A stretch of DNA of 64,000 nt. Origin: Fistulifera solaris (lineage: Eukaryota > Bacillariophyta > Bacillariophyceae > Naviculales > Stauroneidaceae). A program made the position numbers and the translations under genes. The stretch lies in NCBI GenBank assembly GCA_030295235.1, contig AP026123.1, positions 744,001 to 808,000 of the forward strand, given 5' to 3'. Below the pieces are notes generated by a model that saw only the letters and a list, made by a program, of their open reading frames with translations, did no database searches and had not been told where the DNA came from. Positions 23,574-35,798 of the stretch are shown here, in pieces. Each line of letters begins with the position of its first letter. Within the stretch, counting starts at the first letter, position 1.

Positions 23574-24718
23574 CTTACAAAACGAGATTTAATCAATTTG
23601 ATGTGAGACGAACGTTTATTGGCTTCTTAGACAGAATGTTGTTGCTGTTCTTGTTGCTCAAAAACAAAAATAATCGTCGTCGAGCGATCATCATGTCTGC
23701 TGTCCGCCCGGCGTCTGGTTGGGTACTCTTTCTTTTATTGTCAAACCGTTTTCGCAACGCATGTTTTGAGCGTTTCAGCGATTCGGTGTCAACGGTGTTT
23801 CACGAGGGCACCACAATACTATGAATACTAAGGTTTCCCACTAGCAACACTCCAACTACAGCACTGCAAACAATTGTCTTCCCATCCACCAGCGTCTGGC
23901 GTAAAATTCATTGTTTTTCCCGACGCGATAAGGCCAACCAAAATTTTCTTCCCGATTACTAAAGACGACGATAATGATTGTAAGAATAGATACCTAGTTG
24001 CCCCTAGCTAGTTCATTTGTTTGCTAGATGCTGACTTGTTTGATCTTTCTTGTTGCTGTCGGTAGAAGAAAGGCTAAAAGGCATGCAGCTCATTGATGCG
24101 ATCCATTTTTCTTTAAATTGTGCAGTGACAACCCGTTTTTTAGAACACCTCTAATCCATAAACTATCTGTAAGTCTTTTCAACCAAATTAATTTCAGGAG
24201 TTTCCTTGTTGTTGCTTCATTCTCTCCGTGTTTATCTCTTTGAGAAAGGTAAACATAATATTTGACCATTATTTCGTGCACCTAGCTCACTCCAATCACG
24301 AGATAGAGCTACCAGTCCCAAAGAGCTATCAGTCCTGCCAAGATTATGGTTTGTACAGACTGACTGCAAGGACTTTTTTAGTTAACAAGTGTTATTACGG
24401 GTATCAGTATGAAGTAGTCATATTGTCCGACGGATGGACGAGACCACCTATGTATTCATAGGAACGTCACCATCATTGTTCTGAACGGATTAGACATGCC
24501 TAAGTAACTTTGGCAGGGTCGACAAAAATTGGAGGTGCGCTCATTTTTCACACTCAAGTGTAGTATTCCAGATTTTGGGTCCGCATTTGCCCATAATAAT
24601 TGCGGTGCAACGACACGCAACCTCATCATTCTCTCCAGACCAATTCAGTCCTTCAACGAAACAGCTTTGTTCAAATTGATCCTGGCAATTTCTAGTTCCG
24701 ATACAGAATACGGTGAGA
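23574..24718. other. Intergenic; nothing recognised
   Basis: About 1.1 kb. A short Leu-rich frame (23384-23824) is mostly antisense to the gene at 23011-23573 and is not called. The 5' part of the next gene may lie at 24530-24718. Confidence 0.4.
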
Positions 24719-25951
24719 ATGGCACACCGACTGCGACCGCGATATCAAGCAGTTTCCTCCAACATTTTTGCCGACAACGATTGTCAATTGAGCAATGATC
24801 CTCCAGCCGACGGAGAAGCACAAGAATTATCATTATGCGATATTCAGCAATATCGGTGTCAAGCAGAGGATGATGACGTGGATGAGTTGCTCGTCCCCTA
24901 CCAGTACGAATTATTCTTGAAGGAGGATGTACTCAATCAAGATTTGGTCCGAGAATACTTGGAAGAAGCCATGCTGCAGCGTTTGGCCAGCCGAACAGGA
25001 ACGATGGATTGCGGTATCATTGATCGAGGTGTTTTCTCGAATGTATTGGGCGTAAATCGAGCGCCGAATGATACATTCGATTCTCGCTTTGATGGCTGCC
25101 TGACACCTCCCATGGAAGGCACGGTCTGTGTCTCCATGTTGGGAGGATCGACTCTCTTTGTACCATCGACCAAGCGCTCCGAGAGTGATGATAAGGCATT
25201 GGTAGCAGCGGCGGTAAAATTTATTCGTTCGGAAATGGAAAATGATATTTACATCCGGTCGGGTAGTATCGAGAAAGTTGTTTTTGTGAATCGCACCGTG
25301 GCCGTGGATGATATACTCGATAGCGATATGACAACACCGAGAGAAAGTGGATTAGAAGCGGGAGGGAAAGCAGGTGTCGCAATTGGTACAATGCTTTTTC
25401 TTTTACTGTTACTTCTTCTCCTGCTGGCCAAACGGAACCCAAGACATGCACGAGTGCTGGAAGAACCCGACGAAGAAGAATTTACGTACGGTGACGGTTC
25501 CTTAGCAAGAAAGGATTCACTGGCCTTGAAGGCACGGCAAGTGAGTGTGGCACAGACACCACCGCGCAAAATTATTTCCAAAGACGCTACAGTTACAACG
25601 CCAGAAACTCCAGAGAGTGATATATCCTTCGAGGAAAGTCCTAAAAGTCATCAAAGACAACCGAGAGCCTCGCCTTCTTCTATCATGGCACGAGCTCGTA
25701 GCGAGAGGCGTCATGACTCAAACATGTCCTTCGCTGCAAGTAAATCAGTCGCAGCAGAAGCTTCCAGTGCATCTAGAAAGTTTTCAGCACCATCCTACGT
25801 CGAATCAGTGGCAAATGTAAATAGTCGTGTGGTGCCCGTAGCTGGTTCTATAGCTCCAGCGGCTTCGGAAGATAGCGATACTGCGGCTACTGCGGCTGAT
25901 TTTGGTCAAGGTTGTTGCGCACACAATTGCGTAGATTTTGATTTCTTATAG
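24719..25951 (+). CDS. Type I-like membrane protein with Ser-rich cytoplasmic tail
   Basis: About 410 residues; start uncertain (ATG 24719 is the first in frame, but no signal peptide is visible, so an upstream exon or a frame break at T5 24766-24770 is likely). The N-terminal 215 residues are mixed alpha/beta with four or more Cys (ADNDCQLSND, SLCDIQQYRC, MDCGII, GTVCVSML). Then a Gly-rich entry and a run of Leu (GTMLFLLLLLLLLLAKR) forms one membrane span. The tail is rich in Ser, Thr, Pro and Glu, with many possible phosphorylation sites, ending CCAHNCVDFDFL. Family not recognised. Confidence 0.65.
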   Translation: MAHRLRPRYQAVSSNIFADNDCQLSNDPPADGEAQELSLCDIQQYRCQAEDDDVDELLVPYQYELFLKEDVLNQDLVREYLEEAMLQRLASRTGTMDCGIIDRGVFSNVLGVNRAPNDTFDSRFDGCLTPPMEGTVCVSMLGGSTLFVPSTKRSESDDKALVAAAVKFIRSEMENDIYIRSGSIEKVVFVNRTVAVDDILDSDMTTPRESGLEAGGKAGVAIGTMLFLLLLLLLLLAKRNPRHARVLEEPDEEEFTYGDGSLARKDSLALKARQVSVAQTPPRKIISKDATVTTPETPESDISFEESPKSHQRQPRASPSSIMARARSERRHDSNMSFAASKSVAAEASSASRKFSAPSYVESVANVNSRVVPVAGSIAPAASEDSDTAATAADFGQGCCAHNCVDFDFL

Positions 25952-26061
25952 CAAGACCATTGCCTTGGCAAAGACGACCCGGCCCCGGCACCATTGTTAC
26001 CAGATTCGTACTGTACTACAAGGTACGTGGTAGGGTACGCATTGTTACCTGGTACCGAGCG

Positions 26062-26205
26062 GCACTCATAACCGTTATAACCTACATAAAGCATCACAGC
26101 AAATTATCACTATAAAATAATAGTTACGGAGCAGCACTCATAACCGTTATAACCAACACAAAGCATCACAGCAAATTTTCACTATTGGATAATAAGTGCT
26201 CTAAG
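26062..26205. repeat. Two-copy direct repeat, 71-bp period
   Basis: GCACTCATAACCGTTATAAC starts at 26062 and again at 26133, with AAGCATCACAGCAAATT following in both. It lies between the membrane protein gene and ASL. Possible regulatory or simple tandem duplication. Confidence 0.85.
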
Positions 26206-26398
26206 TAAATATAGAGTCGTACGAAGGACAGAATGACATCCAACGAGAAAAAGCGAAGAAAATTTTCCCACCACTTGCGATGAAAACATGCAATTGCGAT
26301 GATTCATTCGGAGTTTAGTCTTCATTATTCGAACCATCTCGGCAGTTCTTGCTAATAACTATAGCTACAAATTGCCCTCACAAAGAAATTATCCCGTC

Positions 26399-27911
26399 AT
26401 GTCGTCTGAAGCACGTAAGTTTGATGTAGGAGGAATCTCGGCGTAGGAGAGATGATTGTGTCGCTCGCTCATCGCACCTCACTTTCTCTGTTTCGCGTTT
26501 TGAATGCTCGGACTGATTACAGCTACTGGAGCCCGTGGTAGCCTTTTTGGTGCCGGAGGACGTTTTTCGGGAGGAACGGACCCGATCATGGAAAAATTCA
26601 ATGAATCTTTATCGTTCGACAAGCGCATGTGGGCGCAAGATATCCGCGGCAGTATTGCGTACGCGAAAGCGAATATTAAGACAGGTATCCTCACGCAAGA
26701 GGAGGCCGACCAGATTGTCGCAGGTCTCGAACAAGTTCATCAAGAATGGGCGAACGGCACGTTTGAAGCGAAACCCGGTGACGAAGACATCCATACAGCC
26801 AACGAACGTCGACTTACGGAACTTATCGGCCCCTTGGGTGGTAAACTGCACACGGGTCGCTCTCGCAACGACCAAGTCGCGACGGATACTCGCTTGTGGA
26901 CGGTAGACGCAGAAAAAGATATTTTGAAAGATCTCAAGGAGCTACTTCTAGTCGGAGCACAAGTCGCTCGTGAGAATGTGGATATTCTCATGGCAGGGTA
27001 CACCCATCTACAACCGGCTCAGCCGATTCGTTACTCACACTGGTTGTGCAGTCACTTGGCTCCTCTCGTGCGCGATGCGCAGCGTTTGCAGGAAATCATT
27101 CCTCGGGCGAATCAATGTCCTCTCGGATCGGGTGCATTAGCTGGAAATGCGTTTGGTGTGGACCGCGAGTTTCTGGCAGAAGAGCTCGGCTTTGGGGCCG
27201 TGACATCCAACTCATTGGACTCTGTTTGCGATCGCGATTTTGTTGTCGAGTTTCTTTTCTGGAGTACAATGTTGCACACGCACTTTAGTCAATTCGCTGA
27301 GGATGTTATCATTACGAATTTGTTGAGAGGTGTCGAGATCAGTGACGCGTATGCCACCGGATCGTCACTCATGCCGCAAAAGAAAAAATCCGGATGCTTT
27401 GGAGTTGCTTCGTGGTAAGGCTGGAGTAGCATTAGGGCGAGCAGTAGGCCTTGCAGCTACCCTTAAGGGACTCCCGCGTGCCTATAACAAAGATCTGCAG
27501 GAAGACAAAGTGCCGCTCTTCCAAGCGGTCGACACAGTGAAGGATTGCATTGCTATTGCCACGGGCGTCATCGCAACTATGAAGCCTAACCCAGATATGC
27601 TTATGAAGGCTTTGTGTCCAGAAATGCTAGCGACAGATTTGGCAGACTATTTGGTACGAAAGGGAGTGCCTTTCCGAGAAACTCATCATATCAGTGGTGC
27701 TTGCGTTCGCTTGGCCGAAGAGCAAAAAATCAGCTTGGACAGCTTGACCCTTGAGCAGCTCCAGGCAATCGATGCTCGCTTTGAAGAGGACGTGATGAAA
27801 GTTTGGGATTATGAAATGAGCGTGGAACGCAAAAGCTCGACGGGAGGAACAAGCAAGGACTCTGTGTTAAAACAGATCGACGATATTGTTTCATTTGCCG
27901 AGAAGCTGTAA
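26399..27911 (+). CDS. ASL: Argininosuccinate lyase
   Basis: Exon 1 26399-26414 (ATGTCGTCTGAAGCAC) and exon 2 26523-27911, with a 108-bp GT-AG intron. About 467 residues, the usual family length. It cleaves argininosuccinate to arginine and fumarate in the urea/arginine pathway. Visible signatures: GGRFSGGTDP near the N-terminus, HTGRSRNDQVATD, TYTHLQ-type GYTHLQPAQP, and the fumarase/lyase loop GSSLMPQKKNPD, which carries the catalytic Ser. That loop is split by one A too many in A6 at 27383-27388; the frame returns to DALELLRGKAG. The tiny first exon gives a start MSSEA close to that of other lyases and is preferred over an in-frame ATG at 26504 inside the intron. Confidence 0.92.
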
Positions 27912-27948
27912 TCGATAACTATTTTATTTAATCATTCTAGTCAACCTT

Positions 27949-30900
27949 TTATTCGATTTCAATGACATCAACTATCTCGCCTGATTCTATTGCCATTTTA
28001 AGAACTGAATGTGCCGGCAAAGACGACTCTGCTGCTGCTGCATCTTTGCTCAATAGTAAACCCTTAAAATAATCCGCGAACGTCGGTTCTTCGACAAATA
28101 TGAATTCTGTCGCTCCATGCTGCAACTGACTGCGGATAAACCGAAGTAAGCCCTCAGAGTCTGGAGCGATCGGAAATCGAACGCCGTTCACCGAAGCAAA
28201 TATATCACCAACACTCGGCTTGTAAAGTTCTGCACCTGGCGATACTTTTGATACAACAATGCGTCCTTTGTAATTTTCGATAGTTAGTCCAAGGCTTGGT
28301 CCTTTCAAAATAATACGATATGCCCGGCACGTTTCACCACAAAAGCAGTATCGCGAATCGATAGCGGTGGATGACGCTGAACCCTTGTCTACTTCTGTGG
28401 CAGCGACCTTTCTATCCTCCTCCTCATCATCATCGGATAATGCAATAGCGTCTTCTTCTGTTTGGCCAGAGTGTGCTTTTGTAGACATTGACTTCAGCGA
28501 AGAATCAGCAGGAAGGGATGCCGGCTTCGCATTGCAAAGATCTTCGTTCGAATCCTTGAATGTAGTTTCTGAATCAGGAGCCAATTCGTCGTCATCGGCT
28601 GACACCTGCAACATCCTCTGCTCTTCGTCACCGAGCATTTCAATATCATGAATGAGATCAGAATCAAGCTGCAAAAATTCATCTCCCGATTCGGCATCGT
28701 ACGAAAGATCTTCATCCTGACCAACATCGATGCCTTGAAAATGATCGTGCAGCTCCTTCACTGTGTGGTAAGTCTTATCCACAACGAGTTTATGATTTTC
28801 CTTTCCTTCAACAAATTCTCCGAGATCGGTAAACTTCTTCTCGATCAACCTCCACAAGATGTCATCAATAGTGCCGCGCGCGACAAAATAGAGACATCGC
28901 ACACGAGCCTGTTGGCCGATACGGTGACACCGATCCTCTGCTTGAATCATTATAGCCGGAGTCCAGAAGAGTTCAGCGAACCATACCGTTGATGAGGCTG
29001 TTAACGTCACAGCGACGCCTGCTGCCGTGATGCCGAGCAATGCAATCCTCGTGGTAGGATCATTCTGAAAAATCTGAATTTGTTCTTGCCGTTGCTTCGG
29101 GTTTGTGGACCCATCAATTCTTATGAATTTACATTTACCATCTGACTCTCGATTTGATAAATTAGCCAAGTCCCTGATGGCGTCCAGAACCGATATATGG
29201 TGAGCAAAAATGCAGAGTTTGCCTTTTGTAGGGTCGTTCAACCAACGCTTCAAAAGATCGACAACTAGTGGGATCTTAACCTGACCAGTCCTTTCATATA
29301 GTCGTGCTAGAACTCTCGTCCTCTTCGACTCATTTTGGTTCAAGAGATTCTGCCCGAATCGTGACGCTATTGCGTCCATGCCTTGTTTTAATTGGGATTC
29401 AATGCGGCTATTGAAGTCAGTTTCCAGCTGCATTTTGAGAAAGTCGTATCGGTCTTGTGACAGCTGGTGGGATACCTGATTAAGGGTAGTTTGAATACGA
29501 ATTCGACCTTCCATCTCGCTCCGTTCTACTTGAGCTTCGAGTGATTTAATGGCATCCTGTATCTCACCCTGCACTGGCTCGGTACTTAAGCTCCCTGCAA
29601 TCGTTTGGGCGTTATTGCTTCCATTTGGACCAGTTATTGATAAATGATGCTCGATACGAGCAAGTTGTCCAAGCGTTCCCTTTCCTTGTCGAAGCTTAGC
29701 TAAAAGGTCCCTGAATTCGACTTGCTCGTCTGGACCGAGGATTTGAAAGCTTGCTTTCTCGCGAAGCTTACGAGGAAGAGACTTCAAAATATCTGCTTTC
29801 AGGCGACGTATCATTATCGTCCCCGTTAACATTGTATGAAGTTCTGCACTACTCTCGGCACTCCCGTTCCTTACGTACTTGTCGACAAAAGCAGCTTCGT
29901 CATCCCACCACCCGTGTCGCTCGGTGCCCAAAATAAGGAGCTGCGGCCAAAGCTCGGCGGGACGAGCGAGAGCAGGGGTCCCAGACAACAAAACACATCT
30001 CTTTGTCGCGGTAGCACTGGGAGCAAGCGCGAAGTGCGCTTGCTTGATTTGTTTTTAAGCATGTGTGACTCGTCGACAATAGCACAATCAAACATTCCAG
30101 GAGTAATTTTCCTGCTCTCCACAAGAGTCGTAACAAGTCCGTATGAGCAAATGACAACTTTGGTAGACTGTGACGGGAATATTTCGTCTTTGGATGTCGA
30201 GAGAACGTTAATTTGCGATGGGGAAAGACAACTATTGTCTTCATGAAAGTTATCGTCGTCCGCCATAGTCCCTTCACCGAGCCACAACAAAAATTCACTT
30301 TCCCAATGATACCGCGCACTACTAGGGCAAAGGACTAATAGCGGCCATTCCTGAAAGTATATACTCATGCTAGCAATCGCTTGAATGGTCTTCCCTAGTC
30401 CCATGTCTAGCAAGGTTTGTAATGAGCATGTATTCCTCTCTTGCAAAGCTCAGATCAGCTACCGATACTTACCGTCCGCAATCATGGCCCTGCCATCTTT
30501 ACTTAAAACAAAATCCACACCGCCTCGTTGGAAGGGCGCCAGAGCCTTTGCCAAACGAAGAGGTAGGCCTTTCTCTTGCAACTGCTCTGCTGATGGGTAT
30601 CCCTGCGCCTGCCTTGCCCTTTCCACAGACGCAACCTGAAGCTGATGCTGCGGGATGCCCTCGACAGTGGTCAGTGGGTCGGACCGCAGGAACGAGGCAA
30701 AAGCTAAAAGGCTGTTAGAAGAACGTCCGGTCATACTGCTTCATCTCAAAGCAACGTACCGTGATAAGCACCAAGGGGGATTCTCCATTTCCCACTCCCA
30801 TCCGCGTCGCGTTCGTACACCGCTTTGCCGTGCTCCCTTGAAATAGCTTTGATCGACGCACGAAGCCCTGCTATAGGTGTTGGATTCCTACCAAACTGTA

Positions 30901-32472
30901 CTGGTAAGCCAATGATTGTAAACTCATTCACGTTTAAAAGTGAAAGGCGAAATAATCGTCGCTCATTTTTGGGTGACTTCGGCGGACCCGGAAGAAGCTG
31001 GTTCCACGTAGGCGTAAAGTTGTGAAATTCCAGATATTCCGGAGTGTTCAAAGCAAATGATTGAGGACGCTGGTGTGGAACTGCTGGAAGCCTTGCTGAC
31101 CCTATCGATATGCCACCATGATTTGTAACAGGCATTGGGGGTCTATGAGCAGGAGGCTTCGACAAAGACTCTGGTTGTGGCTCTACCCTTGGACGCTTTC
31201 TAGCCGGAGATTTTGCCATATCTTCTTCTATGCTTCCCTCACCGCTGTCTGTATCATCGTCCACAGAAATGATTATGTGATCGTTACTTTCCGTCGACTT
31301 CATCGGGGACTCCTCTGCAGTGATAGATTCGTTGTGTTCAACAGCGGTTCTTTTGTTATGCACTTCATTCGGAAGAACATGTACAGATAAACCGCCGTCC
31401 TCCAGTTCTCCAGATACGTTATGTTGCGCAGACAATGACGGTGGACTATTCTGTACATCCAACAATGCTGCTTCCTGTACCATCGCCTCGTCGTTGCTGT
31501 TCTGATGCTCCATGGGAATCGAATCTGTGTTGCTTTGTTGATTTTCCATGATTTCACTGTAGTCTATCTCACCAATCAGTGGAGATTTGGTTTCGGACGT
31601 ATTCAAGGTTTTCTGTGAATTTTCTCCAATATCCAATAAGACCGCCTCTTGTACCATTAACGGATCTCCGTACCCGGGCAGTTCTTCACTCTGTACCGTG
31701 CTCGACGACGCTTGTCGGAGAGCATCGGTATCCTCCTGATGGACCAAAGCCTGTGCGGGCACAGATGGAATCGAGGGTGTAGCCGTTTCGATTGTTTCCA
31801 TGGCACTAACATTGTTCGGCGTTGCATCATCGAGACCGGCTCCTGAGACCTGACCAGGACGTGCATCGGAGGCGGTCTCTTCCGTCGACTGCGCTAATTT
31901 GGCGCCCGGCAAATTTCCGTCAACGTTTCTTTGCCTTCAGCGAACTGGTCATCCTGCGTATATTGTGCGGTATCCTGCAATGTCGTGACTATATTCGAAT
32001 GGATAGGGTCTTGATTATTGTTGGCTGGTGGTGCATGAGTAAACATTTGTTCTCCGATTTGTGCGTTCTCTTCCAAGGCGTTCATCTTGGCGGAAGCAAA
32101 CGATGATGATTCAATTGCAGACGTATCCACGTGTATTTCTGTCACCGTAGGAGCGACATCCGCGGCTTTCGCCATGAGAGAGTCGTCACTTATTTGTTCG
32201 GATTTCCCGCTGGCCAGGGCATCGGCTATTGCCACATGCACTATTGCCGGAATGACAGCATCTTCCTTGTCGGCAGTGTCTTTCACTGGATCTGCTACAT
32301 CTGCTTTCGTCGGATAAAGCTGTAAAGCAACTGGTTCGACCGGAGCCACAGGGACGTTGACCATCGCTTCTGTGGGCGTCTCGTCGCGAACAGCCGTTCC
32401 TGATTCTTCGCCTGGAATAGTGGTGTTGATAGGAAGGACCTCCGCGACCGGTGTATCTGTATTCGCATCCAT
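27949..32472 (-). CDS. SMARCAL1/ZRANB3-like SNF2 DNA translocase with C-terminal PDZ-like domain
   Basis: About 1470 residues. Exons: 30760-32472, 30473-30711, 27949-30406. Introns: 48 bp (30712-30759, with TTCTAAC branch site) and 66 bp (30407-30472). Residues 1-480 are acidic and low-complexity. A HARP-like segment follows (about 520-600: KWRIPLGAYHG then FASFLRSDP). The helicase core has DMGLGKT (motif I), DESHMLKN (II), LLSGTPALARPAEL (III) and AEDRCHRIGQQ (VI), as in annealing helicases that restart stalled forks. Near the end is a PDZ-like fold (LGLTIENYKGRIVVSKV, VGDIFASVNG), preceded by an acidic IALSDDDEEED that could bind SUMO. Breaks: one T missing at 31912-31914, one base missing at about 30009-30011, and one base missing at the 48-bp intron's donor. 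Confidence 0.85.
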
Positions 32473-33165
32473 TTTCTCAATCGTGTTTTAAATACAAGTA
32501 ATACCCAAAATTGCTCGTCTTACAGCTGATTCAATAATAAGCTTGAGCTGCGTGTAGTAGCAAAGACCGAGAATTGTTGCGTGGCTTTAATTCTGCGATT
32601 CTCTCAATGAGTGTACGACGAGATGCTTCACTATGTACGACCAATGAGACGATTTCGTGATGCAAAAGTCAACAAGAGAACTAGGAGTTCACGAAAGCCA
32701 GGTTCAAGGATCAAATGATCTTCATTTGCACCAAGATCGTACTCGTGCGAATGATGCGGAAGGAGATGAATGAAAACAAGATGGTTAGTACCGCTACGTT
32801 TTCCGACTATCGATATTGATGTGTTACAATAGCAAGGACAAACTACATTATAGACTTCAGTACCGGTTACGCAAAGTGTGTCGAACCACGTTGATTTTAA
32901 GGGGAGTTTATTCTGCGTTGCGCGTTGCGGTTTTATTCATTCCTTCACAAGAAGGATGTGACAAGATAAAAAATACTCCGCAATAGAAAAGCGCTACGTT
33001 ATCAATTTATACCCATCCCTTGATCTTTTATCGTTCATTAGCACACAATTTTCGCATCGAATACACATTTACTCCTAGTAATTGCTTTACAATACAGAAG
33101 ACGGCAAGTCACACTTTTGTTATTATCCAAACGCATCCACACAAATTTTCCCGCAAAATCGCAAA
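32473..33165. promoter_or_regulatory. Divergent intergenic region between helicase and MED10 genes
   Basis: About 690 bp between two divergent starts, so it should contain both promoters. AT-rich, with no repeats or other genes seen. Individual elements cannot be assigned by eye. Confidence 0.5.
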
Positions 33166-33786
33166 ATGGTCAACCCCAATTCCAACGGCTCCATTGCTGA
33201 AAATGCACGGCAATTTCAAGATCAATTGCACCGGCTCTTGTCCAAGCTGACGGATACTACCGATTTCATCAAAAATTGGCCCGAAGCCAAAGGAGGCGAC
33301 GGGTCCATGCACGTTGAGCGGACCAGTCAACTGATTACGAAGATACATACTACTGTACAAATGCTACAGCGAGTCGAAGGATTCTTACAGAAAGATGCCG
33401 CCTTGCGCGAAACGTTCCTGCAGTGCCGCATCCCGTTGGATCTGTTGGATATGCTGGATTCGAGCAAGGTGAATCCGGATCTGTTTGCCCGAGGGCTACT
33501 CCGCGAAGCACTGGGACAGCTGGCGGGGCTGAAGCGACGGAAATTGGCTCTGGAATTGCTCGGTGGAGCGATCACTTCGGGGATCACCGGTGTCCCAGCA
33601 ACACAGGCTTCGGCAGAGAACGTGCCATCTGTAAAGGAAGAACCAACAATGAACGACGAAAAAGACGCTTCAAAGAAAAGGAATATTGAACAACTGGAAG
33701 AAAGTTCACCCGTCGATGATGTCGAAGCGGATACAACAACGCGAAAGAAAATAAAATTAGAACACGAGAACGAACCGGAGCTTTGA
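33166..33786 (+). CDS. MED10: Mediator complex subunit 10 (MED10/Nut2)
   Basis: 206 residues from ATG 33166 (MVNPNSNGS). A longer frame begins at 33082, but the intervening residues look non-coding. The core (about residues 15-125) is the Med10 helix bundle: an N-terminal coiled helix, LLSKLTDTTDFI, then IPLDLLDMLDSSKVNPDLFARGLLREAL, the best conserved stretch of the family, which links the Mediator middle module to the rest. A further 80 residues are a diatom-specific Lys/Glu tail ending in TTRKKIKLEHENEPEL, with a likely nuclear signal. Confidence 0.85.
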   Translation: MVNPNSNGSIAENARQFQDQLHRLLSKLTDTTDFIKNWPEAKGGDGSMHVERTSQLITKIHTTVQMLQRVEGFLQKDAALRETFLQCRIPLDLLDMLDSSKVNPDLFARGLLREALGQLAGLKRRKLALELLGGAITSGITGVPATQASAENVPSVKEEPTMNDEKDASKKRNIEQLEESSPVDDVEADTTTRKKIKLEHENEPEL

Positions 33787-33949
33787 TTACCGGACGTGGA
33801 CATTGGAGGAGAATGTTTTGATTTTTCTGTTGGTTGAACTATAATACGTACGGAGTAATGGGGTCTGCTAAAGCTTAGTCAGTCCTTAATTGCGAAAATA
33901 GCCCTTCAGAATTTCTGTCTTTAAAAAATGTAATTATAAGCGGATCCAC

Positions 33950-35545
33950 CAATGTTATAGTCCAAAGTGTTAGTCTCGCACAACATCTGTACGAGCCAAT
34001 ACTTGCACACCGGGTCCAGACTATCTGGTCCCACCGCAGAATTTCTGTGTGACCGAAATACCGATTCCAGAATCTCTTGAATTAGGAAAAATGATATCTC
34101 CAAACCAAACACCGATTCCAGAATTTTCTGGAACTTGCACAAATCCTTTGTGCGACGCAAAGGACATTATCCAGAATATCTGCAAGTCTCACAGAATGTC
34201 TGCACGACCCAAAACACCGATTCCAGAATTTCTGGAAAGTGCACAAACTCTTTGTGCGACGCAAAGCACCTGATCCAAACTATCTGGAAGTCTCACAGAA
34301 TGTCTGCACGACCCAAAACAACGATATTCCAGAATTTCTGGAAAATGCACAAAATCATTGTCTGACGGAAATAAGTCCCGATTTTTCCAAACTATTTGAA
34401 ACGTCGACAGAATCTCTGCGCCATCCCAATCACCCAATTTAAAATTTCTGGAAGTCTCGCAGAGCATCAGTACGAGCCAATACACATACACCGGGTCCAG
34501 ACTATCTGGACCCGATAGCAGAATTTCTGTGTGAACAAAAATACCGATGCCAGAATTTCTGGAATTAGGGAAAATGATATCTCAAACCCAAACAGCGATT
34601 CCAGAATTTCTGGAATGTGCACAAACTCTTTGTGCGACGCAAGGCACCTTATCCGGAATATCTGGAAGTCTCACAGAATGTCTGCACGACCCAAAACAAC
34701 GATATTCCAGAATTTCTGGAAAATGCACAAAATCATTGTCTGACGGAAATAAGTCCCGATTCCGAACTATTTGAAAGTTGTACAGAATCTCTGTGCTAAA
34801 CAAATCACCCAATTTAAAATTTCTGGAAGTCTCGCAGAACTTCTGTACGAGCCAATACACCGGGTAGGTCCAGACTATCTGGACCCCATCGCAGAATTTC
34901 TGTGTGAACAAAAATACCTATGCCAGAATTTCTGGAATTAGGGAAAATGATATCTCAAACCCAAACAGCGATTCCAGAATTTCTGGAATGTGCACAAACT
35001 CTTTGTGCGACGCAAGGCACCTTATCCAGAATATCTGGAAGTCTCACAGAATGTCTGCACGACCCAAAACACCGATTCCAGAATTTCTGGAAAATGCACA
35101 AAATCATTGTCTGACGGAAATAAGTCCCGATTCCGAACTATTTGAAAGTTGTACAGAATCTCTGTGCTAAACAAATCACCCAATTTAAAATTTCTGGAAG
35201 TCTCGCAGAACTTCTGTACGAGCCAATACACCGGGTAGGTCCAGACTATCTGGACCCCATCGCAGAATTTCTGTGTGAACAAAAATACCTATGCCAGAAT
35301 TTCTGGAATTAGGGAAAATGATATCTCAAACCCAAACACCGATTCCAGAATTTCTGGAATGTGCACAAACTCTTTGTGCGACGCAAGGCACCTTATCCAG
35401 AATATCTGGAAGTCTCACAGAATGTCTGCACGACCCAAAACACCGATTCCAGAATTTCTGGAAAATGCACAAAATCATTGTCTGACGGAAAGTCCCGATC
35501 CCGAACTATTTGAAACATGGACAGAATATCTGCGCCATCCCAATC
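33950..35545. repeat. Palindrome satellite array B with 371-bp higher-order repeat
   Basis: Same 17-bp palindrome as array A. Here units are organised in a longer period: the segment TGTGTGAACAAAAATACC recurs at about 34529, 34901 and 35272 (periods 372 and 371), after a more diverged copy near 34046. Each long unit has about seven palindromes. Periods not divisible by 3 and open frames on both strands argue against coding. Confidence 0.92.
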
Positions 35546-35550
35546 ACCCA

Positions 35551-35574
35551 ATCTATTTATAATAGCGCGCTGTG

Positions 35575-35638
<64 letters not shown>

Positions 35639-35775
35639 ACGTAACGTAACGCGCTCCCGGGTGTCTGAATCACGGGTGTGACGCTATCCCCGGGGATCGA
35701 GCCCCCGCTTGCGGGAAGGGCGAGAACGAAAAAAGCCCTGCAGGCGCCCTGCCGCAGGCGGCTAGTTTTATTTTT
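35551..35775. repeat. GC-rich hairpin element, copy 1, with GT microsatellite
   Basis: Starts CTATTTATAATAGCGCGCTG, continues with a GT run (about 35578-35637), then a GC-rich core with the perfect hairpin CCCGCTTGCGGG, AAGGGCGAGAACG, and an end at GCAGGCGGCTAG. Copies 2 and 3 share the same start and end blocks, so it looks like a defined dispersed element. No target-site duplication is clear. Confidence 0.8.
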
Positions 35776-35798
35776 AAAATAATTTTTATCTATTTATA

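Noticed and set aside
30736-30759. A 24-bp intron (GTACGT to AAGCAG) in the helicase gene
   Set aside because: Too short for splicing and gives a wrong phase; the 48-bp alternative with a branch site is better.
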